A stretch of 64,000 nt of DNA from CADEDV01 sp048498035 (GCA_048498035.1 JBEHYT010000002.1:264526-328525), one strand, 5' to 3'. Shown: positions 43,903-54,124, counted from the stretch's first letter. Program-made: numbers and translations. The notes: a model not told the origin generated them from the sequence alone.

Positions 43903-45186
43903 ATGAAGAAAATTCTCCTGAGTGTTTTATTGATCAGCTCCACGCTGTTGGTAAAAGCCCAAAAAGTGTACTTTGCCTATCTCCAATCTGAGCAAAACCA
44001 GGCATTTTTTGTGCGGTTGAGCGACAAAACCTTCAGTTCCTCCGCTTCCGGCTACCTGATCCTTTCTCATCTGCGCGATAGCACCTATACATTCAGCGTT
44101 GGTTTTCCGGGAAATACATGGCCTGATCAGCATTTTTCGCTGGCTGTTGAGGCAAAAGACCACGGTTACCTGCTCAAGAATTTTGGAGAAAAAGGATGGG
44201 GATTATTTGACCTGCAAACACTGGCGGTTCAGATGGCCAACAATACCCCAACAGTTTCTTCTTCGTCTGGCAACAATACGGTTTCACCATTTACGGATAT
44301 ATTAGCCCGCGCCGCGGGTGATTCTTCCCTTCGGGAAAAGCCTGCGTACGTAGTAGCGGCGGAACAAGCAGCAGCAAAAAAGGCTGAAATGGCACAAACT
44401 CCGGTCGTAACACCTACCGCAACAACCGACAAACCTGTTGAGCCGGTTGCTGACACGTTGCCTGCCCAACCTGCGGAAACACCGAGGTCGGCCGACAAAA
44501 TTCCTGAATCTGGTATGCCTCCGGTTGCCGTAAAGGAGATGACGCAAACTCCCCTCGCCGTAGTTGAAATAAAAGAAGCAGCAGATACTAACTTTCAACC
44601 ATCGGTAATTTCCCGCCAGGAAGCGGTGACAACGCAGGAAGGAGTGGCCGTTACTTATTTTGATACGCAGGCCGGTGGTAAAAAAGACACGATCCAAATC
44701 CTCATCCCCGGAGTTCCCGAAATAGCCGCTGCATCTCAACCATCCGGCGACCGGAAATTCCTGGAAGATATATCTACTGATACCACCCATCCCGCGGCGA
44801 TTGTAAAAGAAGAACCGGTAACTACTTCACAAAATGTTGAGGCAGTTCCCGTCACTAAGGAACCGGTAGCAGTTCGTAACGTGTACAAAACGGAATGCAA
44901 GGAAGTAGCCACCGATGCCGACCTGATTAAAGTGCGGAAGAAAATGGTAGCCGAGGATAATGATGATGATATGGTGGACCAGGCAAGGAAATATTTTAAA
45001 ACAAAATGTTTCACCACTGAACAACTTCGTATCCTGAGTACGCTTTTCCTGCAGGAGATCGGGAAATATAAATTCTTCGATATGTCGTATGTTTTTGTAT
45101 CAGACCCGGGCAATTTCCCGTCGCTGGTATCAGAACTGAAGAACGACTACTACATCAATCGGTTTAACGCCATGATCCGTAATTGA
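43903..45186 (+). CDS. DUF4476 domain exported protein
   Basis: The 427-aa protein has a signal peptide (MKKILLSVLLISSTLLVKAQ), a small beta domain to about residue 110 (YFAYLQSEQNQAFFVRLSD), a long low-complexity Pro/Ala/Thr/Val linker (about 125-330), and a C-terminal DUF4476 domain of about 95 residues: MVDQARKYFKTKCFTTEQLR, LFLQEIGKYKFFDMSYVFVS and YYINRFNAMIRN. Members are exported Bacteroidota proteins of unknown role. Its stop lies 5 bp before the truA start, so the two probably share a transcript. Confidence 0.88.
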   Translation: MKKILLSVLLISSTLLVKAQKVYFAYLQSEQNQAFFVRLSDKTFSSSASGYLILSHLRDSTYTFSVGFPGNTWPDQHFSLAVEAKDHGYLLKNFGEKGWGLFDLQTLAVQMANNTPTVSSSSGNNTVSPFTDILARAAGDSSLREKPAYVVAAEQAAAKKAEMAQTPVVTPTATTDKPVEPVADTLPAQPAETPRSADKIPESGMPPVAVKEMTQTPLAVVEIKEAADTNFQPSVISRQEAVTTQEGVAVTYFDTQAGGKKDTIQILIPGVPEIAAASQPSGDRKFLEDISTDTTHPAAIVKEEPVTTSQNVEAVPVTKEPVAVRNVYKTECKEVATDADLIKVRKKMVAEDNDDDMVDQARKYFKTKCFTTEQLRILSTLFLQEIGKYKFFDMSYVFVSDPGNFPSLVSELKNDYYINRFNAMIRN

Positions 45187-45191
45187 TCAGC

Positions 45192-45938
45192 ATGCCCCGG
45201 TATTTTCTTGAAGTAGCCTACAAAGGAACCGCCTACAGCGGTTTTCAAACCCAGGAAAATGCGCATACCGTCCAGGATGAAATAACACGCGCTTTTACTG
45301 TTTTGCAACGCAAAGAAGTAGTGCTTACCGGTTCATCCCGGACCGATGCAGGCGTACATGCACTGCAGAACTTCTTTCATTTTGATTTTGAAGAACCGCT
45401 GCATGAGCAGTTTTTATACAAGATGAACGCAATTCTTCCCGGTGATATAGTGGTTCAATCCGTAAAAAAAGTGGATGACAACGCCCATTGCCGGTTTGAT
45501 GCCCAATCCCGCGAATACAATTACTTTATTTACCAGCGAAAAAATCCCTTCCTGGCAGATCGCGCTTATTTTTTCCCCTACCGGCTCAACCTGGACGCGA
45601 TGCAGCAGGGCGCAGAGCTACTAACGAAATACCAGGATTTTACGTCCTTTTCCAAGCGAAACACACAGGTAAAAACATTCATTTGCAACATTCTGCGGAG
45701 TGAGTGGCGACAGGAAGAAGATACACTGGTCTACCATGTACAGGCAGATCGCTTTCTCCGCGGCATGGTTAGAGCGCTCACCGCCACCATGTTACAACTG
45801 GGGCGTGGTAAACTTACGCCTGAAGGCTTCAAAAATATCATCGAAGCACGGGATTGTACACAGGCCAGTTTTGCCGTGCCGGCTCACGGGCTTTTTCTTA
45901 CCCGTGTGCATTTCGCAACTTCCGGCTCCCCGTTATAA
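45192..45938 (+). CDS. truA: tRNA pseudouridine synthase A
   Basis: The 248-aa protein starts at 45192 (MPRYFLEVAYKGTAYSGFQT), which fits the family start; an upstream TTG in frame overlaps the previous gene. The catalytic Asp is in GSSRTDAGVHA, and other marks are FDAQSREYNYFIYQR and FLRGMVRALTATMLQLGRGK. It converts U38-U40 of the tRNA anticodon stem to pseudouridine. The identification is secure. Confidence 0.97.
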   Translation: MPRYFLEVAYKGTAYSGFQTQENAHTVQDEITRAFTVLQRKEVVLTGSSRTDAGVHALQNFFHFDFEEPLHEQFLYKMNAILPGDIVVQSVKKVDDNAHCRFDAQSREYNYFIYQRKNPFLADRAYFFPYRLNLDAMQQGAELLTKYQDFTSFSKRNTQVKTFICNILRSEWRQEEDTLVYHVQADRFLRGMVRALTATMLQLGRGKLTPEGFKNIIEARDCTQASFAVPAHGLFLTRVHFATSGSPL

Positions 45939-46065
45939 ACAGTATATTGCAACCGTAGAAATTTTCCTTTCGTCTTTTGCAAGTTGCTAACACCTTTTGA
46001 TTTACTACCTGAAAGTGGTATTGCTCCGCGAGAACGGTTTCTTTTAATTTGTACCTGATCATTTC

Positions 46066-46110
46066 AATGCTTCCGTGAGAGATCGGAAGTGGTTAAGGGC
46101 CTGAAGCATT
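46066..46110 (+). promoter_or_regulatory. Leader with two competing hairpins
   Basis: AATGCTTC (46066-46073) can pair with GAAGCATT (46103-46110), or its CTTCCG part can pair with CGGAAG nearby (about 46084-46089). The two folds exclude each other. The leader ends 31 bp before the first gene of the exported-protein array. Confidence 0.35.
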
Positions 46111-46141
46111 GGTAGTTTAACACACACCAAACTATAGATGT

Positions 46142-48541
46142 ATGAAATGCAGGTTCGCGCTCATGCTGGCACTTGTTCTGTTTACCTATGCCATGCAGGC
46201 ACAAAATTTCAGCGGGCTGCTCAACAAACGCCTGAATAAGGTGGATGATGTGAGCACATTGCTGGAATCAGGTATCGGCAACCTCTTTGGCGGTAAGTTA
46301 AGTGGCGGCATTGACAGCGTTGTTGTTACTAATGATGCCGAAAAAGAACTGCGCGTCAGGATTTTTTACAATGGATACACTTCCGGCTACTTCACCGTTT
46401 CCGTAATGGATGCGGCCCGGAAAAAACAAAATGAAGTGGTAGTCGGAAAATTTTCCCAAGCCACAAAAGCTTCACCGGTAGAAATAGTGCTGCCAATGGC
46501 AGCAGCAGTAGAGAAAGGCGCAGCCTTTGAATCACCTTATCTCCGCATCGACGTTGCCAAAAAAGAAAACGGAACCGGTAATATCACCGTATTCAGCCTG
46601 AACAAAAAATGGCGTAACCAGCTTGATCCGCAAAATGTGATCGTCAACGTAACCCTGCGGCCAGTTGGTATTGCCGGAAGCCTCAAAAGCAACGAGGCAA
46701 AAGATGTGGTGCCGGGAAAGACCATTCGCTTTGATCCCAAACTACTTTACGTTCAACCCACAACCATCAAACGTGTGCAAAACCTGCGCCCCATTGGCGG
46801 CGGCAATGCACTCGCTCCTGTTATCCACAGTGAAAATTTAGGGATGCCGGATGATATTTCAGGCACCTGGACCAACACGGATGCAAATACCAGCGGTATC
46901 ACTAAAATGATCATCACCGGGAACAACAGCATCCAGGCGTTTGGCAAATGTTCACCCAGTGATTGCGACTGGGGCAAAACAACCCTCACTTCCGTTTCCG
47001 CTACCAGTTTTAAAGCCGTTTTTACCTGGAGCTTTCAAAGCACTACGCTTACCATTAACCTGGCTGGCGGTCAGCTAACAGTTAATTCGGTTACTGTTCG
47101 TAACGGCGCTGTAAGCAACACCGGCAATTATACATTTCAGAAAAATGGTCAACTGGTGGTAGCGCCACTGAAAGTCTATAACCTGAGCCAGGTGGCATTG
47201 ATGAAACCTGCGGTAATGGGTATTGCCACGCAGAACAAAACGCCAAAAGGCCCGGATAAAAATATACAGATCAATTTGTGGGACGGACTAACCGTAGACA
47301 ACCAGGTAGACTTCAAACGGCCGCAGGATATTTCCAATATCAACATGACCATCTTTGCCGATAAGAATATCTACTCGGGTATATATTATATTCTTCCTGC
47401 AGATTACCACCTTCGGTGGGAATCAAAAACGGAACCGGAAAAGGGATATGCTTTTAATGTATTGTACGGCAGCCAACAGGCTGAAAACAGCAATGCTCCG
47501 GTGCGGATGTCAGCTACGCTGACTGCCGGCATTAGTTCGCGCGAGCGCAATTTTATTAAAACGTTACTGCGTGCGGCACGCCCGGATTTCGTAGACCTTC
47601 GTTTTCTGCCGCTGCGCGAAAACCCACAGTTTACCTTCCAGAGCACACTTACATCCCAATATAATATCCCGCAGGATAAAATTGCAGTTGAAACAACCAC
47701 TGATTTGAATAATGATATTAAGGTGTCGTGGCAAACCGATGCCGATACGAAGGAATTTATTCAAACTGCCCTCACATCGCATGAAGGTATTGCAGCTTCA
47801 GTGATCCTCAAACCGGATGATGAAGAGATACTCGATCAGCAGATTCCTGCATCGATCAATCTTGCAGATACGCGCACACTTGGGAAAATGAACATTGAGC
47901 CTAACGACTGGAGAACACATACCTGGCGAAACCTGACTCCCTACCCGGTAAAACTGAATTATCTCCATGTATTGAAGAAAGAAGAAGGCACGTCGAAGCC
48001 GATCATTTATTCCTGGTCGATGGGTGATGCCGTAATTCCCTCCCAGGCGCAGGCTTCCTTCAACAGCAGCATTGTGCCCGCCTGGCTGGATCGGGCAGAA
48101 TCAGTAGTGATGTGGCTTGATTATTCCGTGCAGGATTGCAGTGATTGTGATGCGCGTGTAATGGACGCTGTTACAGGCGGCGTATCCGGCAGCAAAGCAC
48201 AACAGGTGAAATTTGTAATTCCTCCAGCTGTTTTTGACACACTGCACGCCAGCTACTTTATGATCACGGTGCGCAGCGCCCAGGTAGATCCTAAAGGATC
48301 AGAAATAAAAGAACTGGCAGCTATCAAAGTTACCCGCGATGCCGACAAAGAATTTTCAACCGGTCCACTCTTTATTCCGCAAAACGGCGCGCTTGATTTT
48401 GAATATAAGATCACGGCAGCAACGGAAGATGGCGATTTTTATCCGTCCGAAGGGTGGATACGCGGTTCTGATAAGGAGATGTTGCTGGGTAAAACCAAAA
48501 TGAAGGAAATATTCCGGGGCATTATTCCCGGCGTCCAATAA
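46142..48541 (+). CDS. Exported array protein 1, with a lipocalin-like segment
   Basis: The 799-aa protein has a signal peptide (MKCRFALMLALVLFTYAMQA). An N-terminal beta domain is followed at about 240-335 by a module with DISGTWTNTD and GKCSPSDCDWGKTTL, a pattern I know from several secreted bacterial proteins and which suggests a small beta-barrel. The last 350 residues are mixed, with SSRERNFIKTLLRAARPDFV and DCSDCDARVMDAV. The five-protein motif of the array is not visible here. It is the first gene of an eight-gene run, 17 bp before the next, and has a structured leader. Function is unknown. Confidence 0.7.
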   Translation: MKCRFALMLALVLFTYAMQAQNFSGLLNKRLNKVDDVSTLLESGIGNLFGGKLSGGIDSVVVTNDAEKELRVRIFYNGYTSGYFTVSVMDAARKKQNEVVVGKFSQATKASPVEIVLPMAAAVEKGAAFESPYLRIDVAKKENGTGNITVFSLNKKWRNQLDPQNVIVNVTLRPVGIAGSLKSNEAKDVVPGKTIRFDPKLLYVQPTTIKRVQNLRPIGGGNALAPVIHSENLGMPDDISGTWTNTDANTSGITKMIITGNNSIQAFGKCSPSDCDWGKTTLTSVSATSFKAVFTWSFQSTTLTINLAGGQLTVNSVTVRNGAVSNTGNYTFQKNGQLVVAPLKVYNLSQVALMKPAVMGIATQNKTPKGPDKNIQINLWDGLTVDNQVDFKRPQDISNINMTIFADKNIYSGIYYILPADYHLRWESKTEPEKGYAFNVLYGSQQAENSNAPVRMSATLTAGISSRERNFIKTLLRAARPDFVDLRFLPLRENPQFTFQSTLTSQYNIPQDKIAVETTTDLNNDIKVSWQTDADTKEFIQTALTSHEGIAASVILKPDDEEILDQQIPASINLADTRTLGKMNIEPNDWRTHTWRNLTPYPVKLNYLHVLKKEEGTSKPIIYSWSMGDAVIPSQAQASFNSSIVPAWLDRAESVVMWLDYSVQDCSDCDARVMDAVTGGVSGSKAQQVKFVIPPAVFDTLHASYFMITVRSAQVDPKGSEIKELAAIKVTRDADKEFSTGPLFIPQNGALDFEYKITAATEDGDFYPSEGWIRGSDKEMLLGKTKMKEIFRGIIPGVQ

Positions 48542-48558
48542 TCACTGATCACGGTACA

Positions 48559-49734
48559 ATGAATTCACTCGCCAAAAATAGTGCGGCCCTCGTCACCGTT
48601 TTGATGGGAATGCTGTTTTACTGCAGCGCCCAGCCGTCATTGGCATCCGTTGAAACAGTGTCCGGGCAAAAAATTTATCGCGACAGCAAAAAAGCGAATG
48701 TTTATTATTATGTACCCGCTTCCTATCGCCTGGCAACGGGTGCAGATGGTAAGCCGGATTTTACACTTATTAAAATGCGGTACACCGGCACTGCTGCTGC
48801 AGGGGACGCCGGTATTGCTAAATACAACAACCTGCTGCAATTCCGGGTAGGCATAGATCCCGACGCATTGAAAAAAATAAATGATGCAAAAACGGCATTC
48901 AAAAAACTGCATCCGTCCGCAGATATTCGTCCGCTGCCCGTTCGGAAATTTGAATCCGTACTGGTATTTGCAGGTGCCGGCGATACCGATACAACCCGGT
49001 TGATTCCCGCCAATTATTCAGAAGCTACTGATGAAGCAGCCGCCTCCAGCAATAGTTATTGGAATGAGCGCATCGTTACATTACGCCTTTCCAATGTTGA
49101 TGAACAATTGGTGGAATCTGCGCTGCGCAACCATCAATCCATTATGAGTTTCGCTTACGCGATGTTTACCGTTTTCTCGGAAGCAAACGCAAGTGACGTA
49201 AATGTGTTTGGAGATAATAAGATCCGGGATGAGATCCGCGATTATTTGACAAATGAAATAAAAAATCAACCCGATAGTCAGCTCCACATTACACTTTTTA
49301 AAGCAGATGTGGTAAGCCTGGATGTAAACCCAGATAAATGGCCCGGAACCATACAGGTGGCTGATATCAACGAGAAAGTGCCGGCACGCTACGCACTTTT
49401 TGATGTGTACTGCTATGATTTTAACAATGAACTGCGGGCTGATCTTTTTGCGAAGAAGATAGAAATTAAAGCAACCAGTGTAAATGGTTCGGATATCACC
49501 ACGAGTTTCACTTTCCGGCAAAGCCAGCCGGATGTGTACGCACGCAGTATTCGTTTTGCGTATGCCGTTCGGTTCGACAAACCTTTTTTTTACAGGGTAA
49601 CAGAGATCAACCAGGATGGTGATATCCGGCAGGCGGAATGGAAAGCAAGAAAGGAGTGGAGTGAGATACTCGACATTACGTCAACACCGGACCAGATTGT
49701 GAAAAAACCGGCAGAACCGGATCCCGATCAATGA
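48559..49734 (+). CDS. Exported array protein 2 (short member)
   Basis: The 391-aa protein has a signal peptide (ALVTVLMGMLFYCSAQ region). The N-terminal family motif is YYYVPASYRLATGADGKP followed by DFTLIKMRY. Later blocks include LLQFRVGIDPDALKKI, FESVLVFAGAG and RIVTLRLSNVDEQLVESAL, which correspond in order to those of the longer paralogues. The C-terminus (FRQSQPDVYARSIRFAYAV) is shorter. Its end overlaps the next gene by 4 bp (ATGA), supporting coupled translation. No function is known; it appears to be a truncated or compact member of the array family. Confidence 0.75.
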   Translation: MNSLAKNSAALVTVLMGMLFYCSAQPSLASVETVSGQKIYRDSKKANVYYYVPASYRLATGADGKPDFTLIKMRYTGTAAAGDAGIAKYNNLLQFRVGIDPDALKKINDAKTAFKKLHPSADIRPLPVRKFESVLVFAGAGDTDTTRLIPANYSEATDEAAASSNSYWNERIVTLRLSNVDEQLVESALRNHQSIMSFAYAMFTVFSEANASDVNVFGDNKIRDEIRDYLTNEIKNQPDSQLHITLFKADVVSLDVNPDKWPGTIQVADINEKVPARYALFDVYCYDFNNELRADLFAKKIEIKATSVNGSDITTSFTFRQSQPDVYARSIRFAYAVRFDKPFFYRVTEINQDGDIRQAEWKARKEWSEILDITSTPDQIVKKPAEPDPDQ

Positions 49735-51614
49735 CTTTTAAAAACAATGATATGATCAAAAGGCTCATTATTGCGCTGTTGGTAATCAATTCCCTGAACG
49801 CACACGCCCAGGTCAAATATGATGAGGGCGCCGTTTATATCAGCGGCGTAACGCTGTTGCAGGACCGGGCAAATGACAAGGATTATTATTACCTGCCCAC
49901 GTACCCGCGGCTGGCAACCAAGGAAGACGGGACGCTTGAATTTCTTTGCATTAAATATGCAAGCGACAAGCCCGAAGGCAGCGGTGGTTTACTGCACGCG
50001 TTGATCGAATTTAAAATGCCTGATACCACGCTGCAACGCCTGACCAAAGAACTGCAGAAATATGCACCAGGTGCGCGTATCGCCGGACCAGTGCCGCTGA
50101 TGCAGCCCAAAAAAGATGATCCGGATATTACAGTCCCCAGTTTTGAGATCGTATCCGCCGTACTAAGCAATAAGGACGGCCAGGATGCGCTTACCCGCAG
50201 CGTTATCACATCGGGATTTGCGCCACTAACACCCGGGTCTAAAGCGGCCATAGCTGCGTTGGTGTCGCCACAAGGCGCTACCTTATTGTGGAATTCATTC
50301 ACCGGTCCTACATCTGATGTATCGGTGGCCGTGCACGGGTACTATGAAGCGGCGGTAAAAGCATACAATGCAGTAGTAACTGCTGATATGAGCGTGGTCT
50401 ATTCGCATTTCAGCCAGATCTTCAACAAACAGGAAGGATACAATAAACAACAGGTGAGAAATGTAGTGGATGAAATGATCAAAAGCGGCGGCATTAAAGT
50501 GGATGTTTTTGACCGCTCCGCCGGACTGGGTGTAAAGACCAGTGATATGGACGGTATCCTGAGCGTGGTTACCAGCAAACTCACCGAAATCATGTTTGAC
50601 ACAAAAACCGGTTGGTCAAAAGAACCCGAACGTGTAGATCCCAACCTTGGATTTGTAGACCAGGGTAAGCAGGAAAAAACAGGTGTTGTAAATGATATCG
50701 CTGAAGGTATGTCTGACGTAATGGGTTCACTGCCCATCCTGGGCTGGTTCGCGCCCAAGCGCGATAAAAATCTGAACCCGCAATACCGGACCGATAACCA
50801 ATATATCATGAAGGATATTAAAGATATCCGTACCAATAAATTTTACCTCAATCTCAGCAAATCCACTACCATAAAAGTGCCGTTTCATACGGCAGGAAAC
50901 CTGGGCGGATTATATTCCCAGCTTGGCGCAGACCCGCGCTATTTCCGGATCGTAAATATGGACGACCCTGCCTTTCAACGCCGGGATATCAACTTCCAGG
51001 TGGATGGCGAATTTGTAGATGCATTTGACGATATCATCAATTTTGTAACTGTCAACTTCCGCAAAAAATACAGCAATGGCCAGGCCGATGTCACCTCGCA
51101 GGTAATTATCAACGGCAGCGATCTCAAAAAAGGAGTTAACCTCAAACAAATTTCCTATCCGCGACTGGGACTGGAAACTGCCGACTGGCTGGGATATGAA
51201 TACCAGTTACTCTGGAGCTTCAAAGGAAAATCAAAAGTGGTTCGTTACCCCGCAGATGAAACACAATGGATCAAGAGCAGCGATCCTGCCGTCTCATTAA
51301 TACCACCGCTGGTGAAAGAGTATATCGACGTAGATGCCGATCGGCAGGAGTTTGCAAAAGACAGCATCGCTTCAGTCAACGTCACTTTTGCCAGCATACA
51401 GGGGGGAGATAAAAAAGTTGTGCGCAGTCTGGTACTCCGCGCCGGGGATCAAACCTCTACCAGCAAAGTGACCGTGTATCATGATGCCGGGGCGCCCATC
51501 GTTATCCAACCATCCTGGTACAGCAAAGAAAAAGGCGAAGCCAAAGAAGCAAGCGTACTCACTTCCAACTATCTCTTCCTTTCGCCGCCTGCGGCCGAAA
51601 AATTTAAAAAGTAA
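49731..51614 (+). CDS. Exported array protein 3
   Basis: The 627-aa protein has a signal peptide; Met8 at 49752 (MIKRLIIALLVINSLNAHAQ) is as likely a start as 49731. Blocks shared with its paralogues, in order, are YYYLPTYPRLATKEDG; LLHALIEFKMPD; GARIAGPVPLM; GSKAAIAALVSPQGATLLW; SDVSVAVHGYYEAAVKAYNA; and, near residue 440, IINFVTVNFRKKYSNGQADV. It ends in beta-rich sequence and lies 21 bp before the next member's start. The blocks suggest a multi-domain beta-rich fold. Function unknown. Confidence 0.75.
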   Translation: MTFKNNDMIKRLIIALLVINSLNAHAQVKYDEGAVYISGVTLLQDRANDKDYYYLPTYPRLATKEDGTLEFLCIKYASDKPEGSGGLLHALIEFKMPDTTLQRLTKELQKYAPGARIAGPVPLMQPKKDDPDITVPSFEIVSAVLSNKDGQDALTRSVITSGFAPLTPGSKAAIAALVSPQGATLLWNSFTGPTSDVSVAVHGYYEAAVKAYNAVVTADMSVVYSHFSQIFNKQEGYNKQQVRNVVDEMIKSGGIKVDVFDRSAGLGVKTSDMDGILSVVTSKLTEIMFDTKTGWSKEPERVDPNLGFVDQGKQEKTGVVNDIAEGMSDVMGSLPILGWFAPKRDKNLNPQYRTDNQYIMKDIKDIRTNKFYLNLSKSTTIKVPFHTAGNLGGLYSQLGADPRYFRIVNMDDPAFQRRDINFQVDGEFVDAFDDIINFVTVNFRKKYSNGQADVTSQVIINGSDLKKGVNLKQISYPRLGLETADWLGYEYQLLWSFKGKSKVVRYPADETQWIKSSDPAVSLIPPLVKEYIDVDADRQEFAKDSIASVNVTFASIQGGDKKVVRSLVLRAGDQTSTSKVTVYHDAGAPIVIQPSWYSKEKGEAKEASVLTSNYLFLSPPAAEKFKK

Positions 51615-51635
51615 AAAGTGTACCATACAACAGCT

Positions 51636-53390
51636 ATGTATACTGGAAAAAAAATAAAACATCTTGTTGCGCTGATCGCCTTGTTAATGGCGGTTTATGG
51701 TGCTCATGCGCAGCAAATATCGATTGATCGTGGCGTGCGGCTGGAAGGGTTGTGGTGCTTTCCGCTCACTACAGATACAACGCAATACCTGTACCTGCCC
51801 GATAATGCCAGCCTGGCCATCGACGAAAAAAAGCAACCGCAGTTTTCATTTATACGGTATGTAAACAACAACGATGACAACCTGTCGATGCCGGAAAAAA
51901 CGATCACACAAGCCGGTGGTGGCGGCGTTTTACATTTCCTGGTTACCTATGATACTGATGAGAAGAAAGTAAAGGCAGCCGAACAGCGACTGAAACAATT
52001 GTTCAACAACGATGACATGAAAATCCGCGGGCCTATTGTCTTTAAGGAAGGCCGGTACGCCCTGGTGTCGTCCATCCTCAACCCGGCAGATGGCAAGCCT
52101 GAGCGCGCTCTCCTGGCAATGGGTGCAGCACCGGTTCTGCAGGGCAGCAAAATTGCGCTGTCATTTGAAATGGATCCGCCGCATTCCAGGCTGCTATTGG
52201 AAAGTTTTAAAATGGCTACGCCAGATATTTCGATCGTTTTTGATCTCACATTTTCCGGTCTTACAGACGCCTACAACGCAAAGATGACCGTTAATTGGGA
52301 TGAGGTGTATAAACATGAAGAAATTGGCGGAGGCGCTACCGTGTATTTTGTCAGCGCCGACCTGGAAAAAATCTATGATGAACTGCGCAAAACAAACGCC
52401 ATCAAACTGGAAGTAGCAGGTGATGATAGCCGGATGGATAATCTTGTAACTACCGCGTATACCAAAGTTACCGATATGCTCTTCCGGCGAATTGATCCCG
52501 AACAGGCGCCTGCAGCTGATCAAAGCGGACTGGCCGGCCTTCTCGGCGGACTATTCAGCAACAATGGCAATGGCGCATTTTCCAGCGGAAAAACGTATGG
52601 ATTCGGGGCTCATTTTGCCTATAAACTAAAAGACACCAAGACAACGGGCTCTACCGTCATGAATTTTAGCAGCCGTACTACTACTGATCGCCATCATTAC
52701 ATCACTTTTAATATTGGCAATTTCTACAAAAAATACGGCGACAATACAGCCTACTTCAAAACGGTATCATTGAGCGATCCCGATTTTGAACAACGTGACA
52801 TTTTTGTTGGCGTAGACGGATCATTGATACCTGAATTTGACAAAATGATCAACAGCGTTACCGTTACGCTTCGCAAAACACATGAAGACGGCAGCACAAC
52901 GCTCAAAGAAGTGAATATCACCAAAACCATGCTCACCGATAATAAAATGATCGGAATGACCTATGGTTCTGTTAGTGATGCCAACAGGCAGGCCTGGCTG
53001 AATTACGACTATAAAGCCCAGTATAATTTTAAAGGAGGAAAAACCTATACGGCAGATTGGAAACAACAGAACGCGGCGATGATCAATCTCTTCACACCCT
53101 ACGAACGACGTTTGGTGAAACTGGAAGCTGACCCCGAAACGCTGAAGGCAAACAATGTACGGGCAACAACCGTACAGGTGGAATATCCATTTTTTGGCGA
53201 CAAAAAGACAATGGAAATGACCGTGAAGCCGGATGATGATCTGTCGCAAAAAAGCTTCGACATCACATTGCCCGAAGGGCAATACAATTATAAGTACACC
53301 ATCCGCTGGCGGATGAAAGATGGCACAGAGAAAGTCAGCAGCGGACAAAATGATTCCGAAATACTCTTTATCGACGTATTTCCAAAATGA
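51636..53390 (+). CDS. Exported array protein 4
   Basis: The ATG at 51636 starts a clean signal (KHLVALIALLMAVYGAHAQ); an upstream GTG at 51618 is less likely. The 584-aa protein shares the family blocks: YLYLPDNASLAIDEKKQP with QFSFIRYV; VLHFLVTYDTDEKKVKAAEQ; MKIRGPIVFKEGRYALVSSI; GSKIALSFEMDPPHSRLLL; TPDISIVFDLTFSGLTDAYN; and MINSVTVTLRKTHEDGSTT. The middle is Gly/Asn-rich (GLLGGLFSNNGNGAFSSG). The end overlaps the next gene by 4 bp. Most similar to protein 6. Function unknown. Confidence 0.75.
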   Translation: MYTGKKIKHLVALIALLMAVYGAHAQQISIDRGVRLEGLWCFPLTTDTTQYLYLPDNASLAIDEKKQPQFSFIRYVNNNDDNLSMPEKTITQAGGGGVLHFLVTYDTDEKKVKAAEQRLKQLFNNDDMKIRGPIVFKEGRYALVSSILNPADGKPERALLAMGAAPVLQGSKIALSFEMDPPHSRLLLESFKMATPDISIVFDLTFSGLTDAYNAKMTVNWDEVYKHEEIGGGATVYFVSADLEKIYDELRKTNAIKLEVAGDDSRMDNLVTTAYTKVTDMLFRRIDPEQAPAADQSGLAGLLGGLFSNNGNGAFSSGKTYGFGAHFAYKLKDTKTTGSTVMNFSSRTTTDRHHYITFNIGNFYKKYGDNTAYFKTVSLSDPDFEQRDIFVGVDGSLIPEFDKMINSVTVTLRKTHEDGSTTLKEVNITKTMLTDNKMIGMTYGSVSDANRQAWLNYDYKAQYNFKGGKTYTADWKQQNAAMINLFTPYERRLVKLEADPETLKANNVRATTVQVEYPFFGDKKTMEMTVKPDDDLSQKSFDITLPEGQYNYKYTIRWRMKDGTEKVSSGQNDSEILFIDVFPK

Positions 53391-54124
53391 AACTGAAACG
53401 CCTGATAACATTCCTGGGGCTAATGGCCTGGATGTCGGCAAACGCCGGTAGCACGGATGTGTTCATCGTTTACTATGCCACCAGCAAGGGAAAAACGGGG
53501 CACATGGGCATCGCGGTAGACAATTATCGCATCGTATTTAAACAGGGCCATGGCACCGCCGAAAACGGAGCTCCCGATACGGTTAAAACGGGCGAATTAA
53601 CCTACTATGATCTTTGGCCGGACGATGATGATTTTCGCGTTAGCCATATCAAACAGGACATGAAAGCAGTTTACTATAAACTGCCTGTGTCCAGCACAGG
53701 ATCTATTACGATTAATAGCCTGTATGATGAAGGTATTCCGCACAAAGAACATTACCCAAGTGATGGATTGTTGCGCGTGCGCACTTCCTGGGATGAAGAC
53801 CGGAAAATGATCCGTTTACTTGATAGCCTGGTGGAAAGCGCTCATCCGTTCAATGCAACCGGGTTTAACTGCTCAGATTTTGTTCGCCTTCCCATGGAGC
53901 GCCTGCTTGGAAGTTCGCTGCATGGGAAAGAATTTGTATTGACCGGCTGGAGCACTACACCTAATAAATTATACCGCGAGTTGCGCAAGCAACCCCGCGT
54001 GGAAGTGGTAAAAAACGCAGATCAGAAAGCAAAGCGCTCTTTCCTGGGGCAACGTGTTCTCTATAAAATTTTTCACCGGGCAAAACGCCCTTCAAAATCG
54101 CATTTCAGTCACAAAACAACTTGA
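53387..54124 (+). CDS. Permuted papain/NlpC-P60-like exported protein
   Basis: The 245-aa protein has a signal peptide (MKLKRLITFLGLMAWMSANA). His39 in GKTGHMGIAVDNYRIV precedes Cys162 in GFNCSDFVRLPMERLL. The His-before-Cys order and the HxGI...NCxxFV pattern resemble circularly permuted NlpC/P60 and LRAT-type enzymes, which cut amide bonds or move acyl groups. The C-terminal 50 residues are basic. It overlaps protein 4 by 4 bp and is followed 1 bp later by protein 5, so it is embedded in the array. Enzyme class is inferred from motif order. Confidence 0.6.
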   Translation: MKLKRLITFLGLMAWMSANAGSTDVFIVYYATSKGKTGHMGIAVDNYRIVFKQGHGTAENGAPDTVKTGELTYYDLWPDDDDFRVSHIKQDMKAVYYKLPVSSTGSITINSLYDEGIPHKEHYPSDGLLRVRTSWDEDRKMIRLLDSLVESAHPFNATGFNCSDFVRLPMERLLGSSLHGKEFVLTGWSTTPNKLYRELRKQPRVEVVKNADQKAKRSFLGQRVLYKIFHRAKRPSKSHFSHKTT

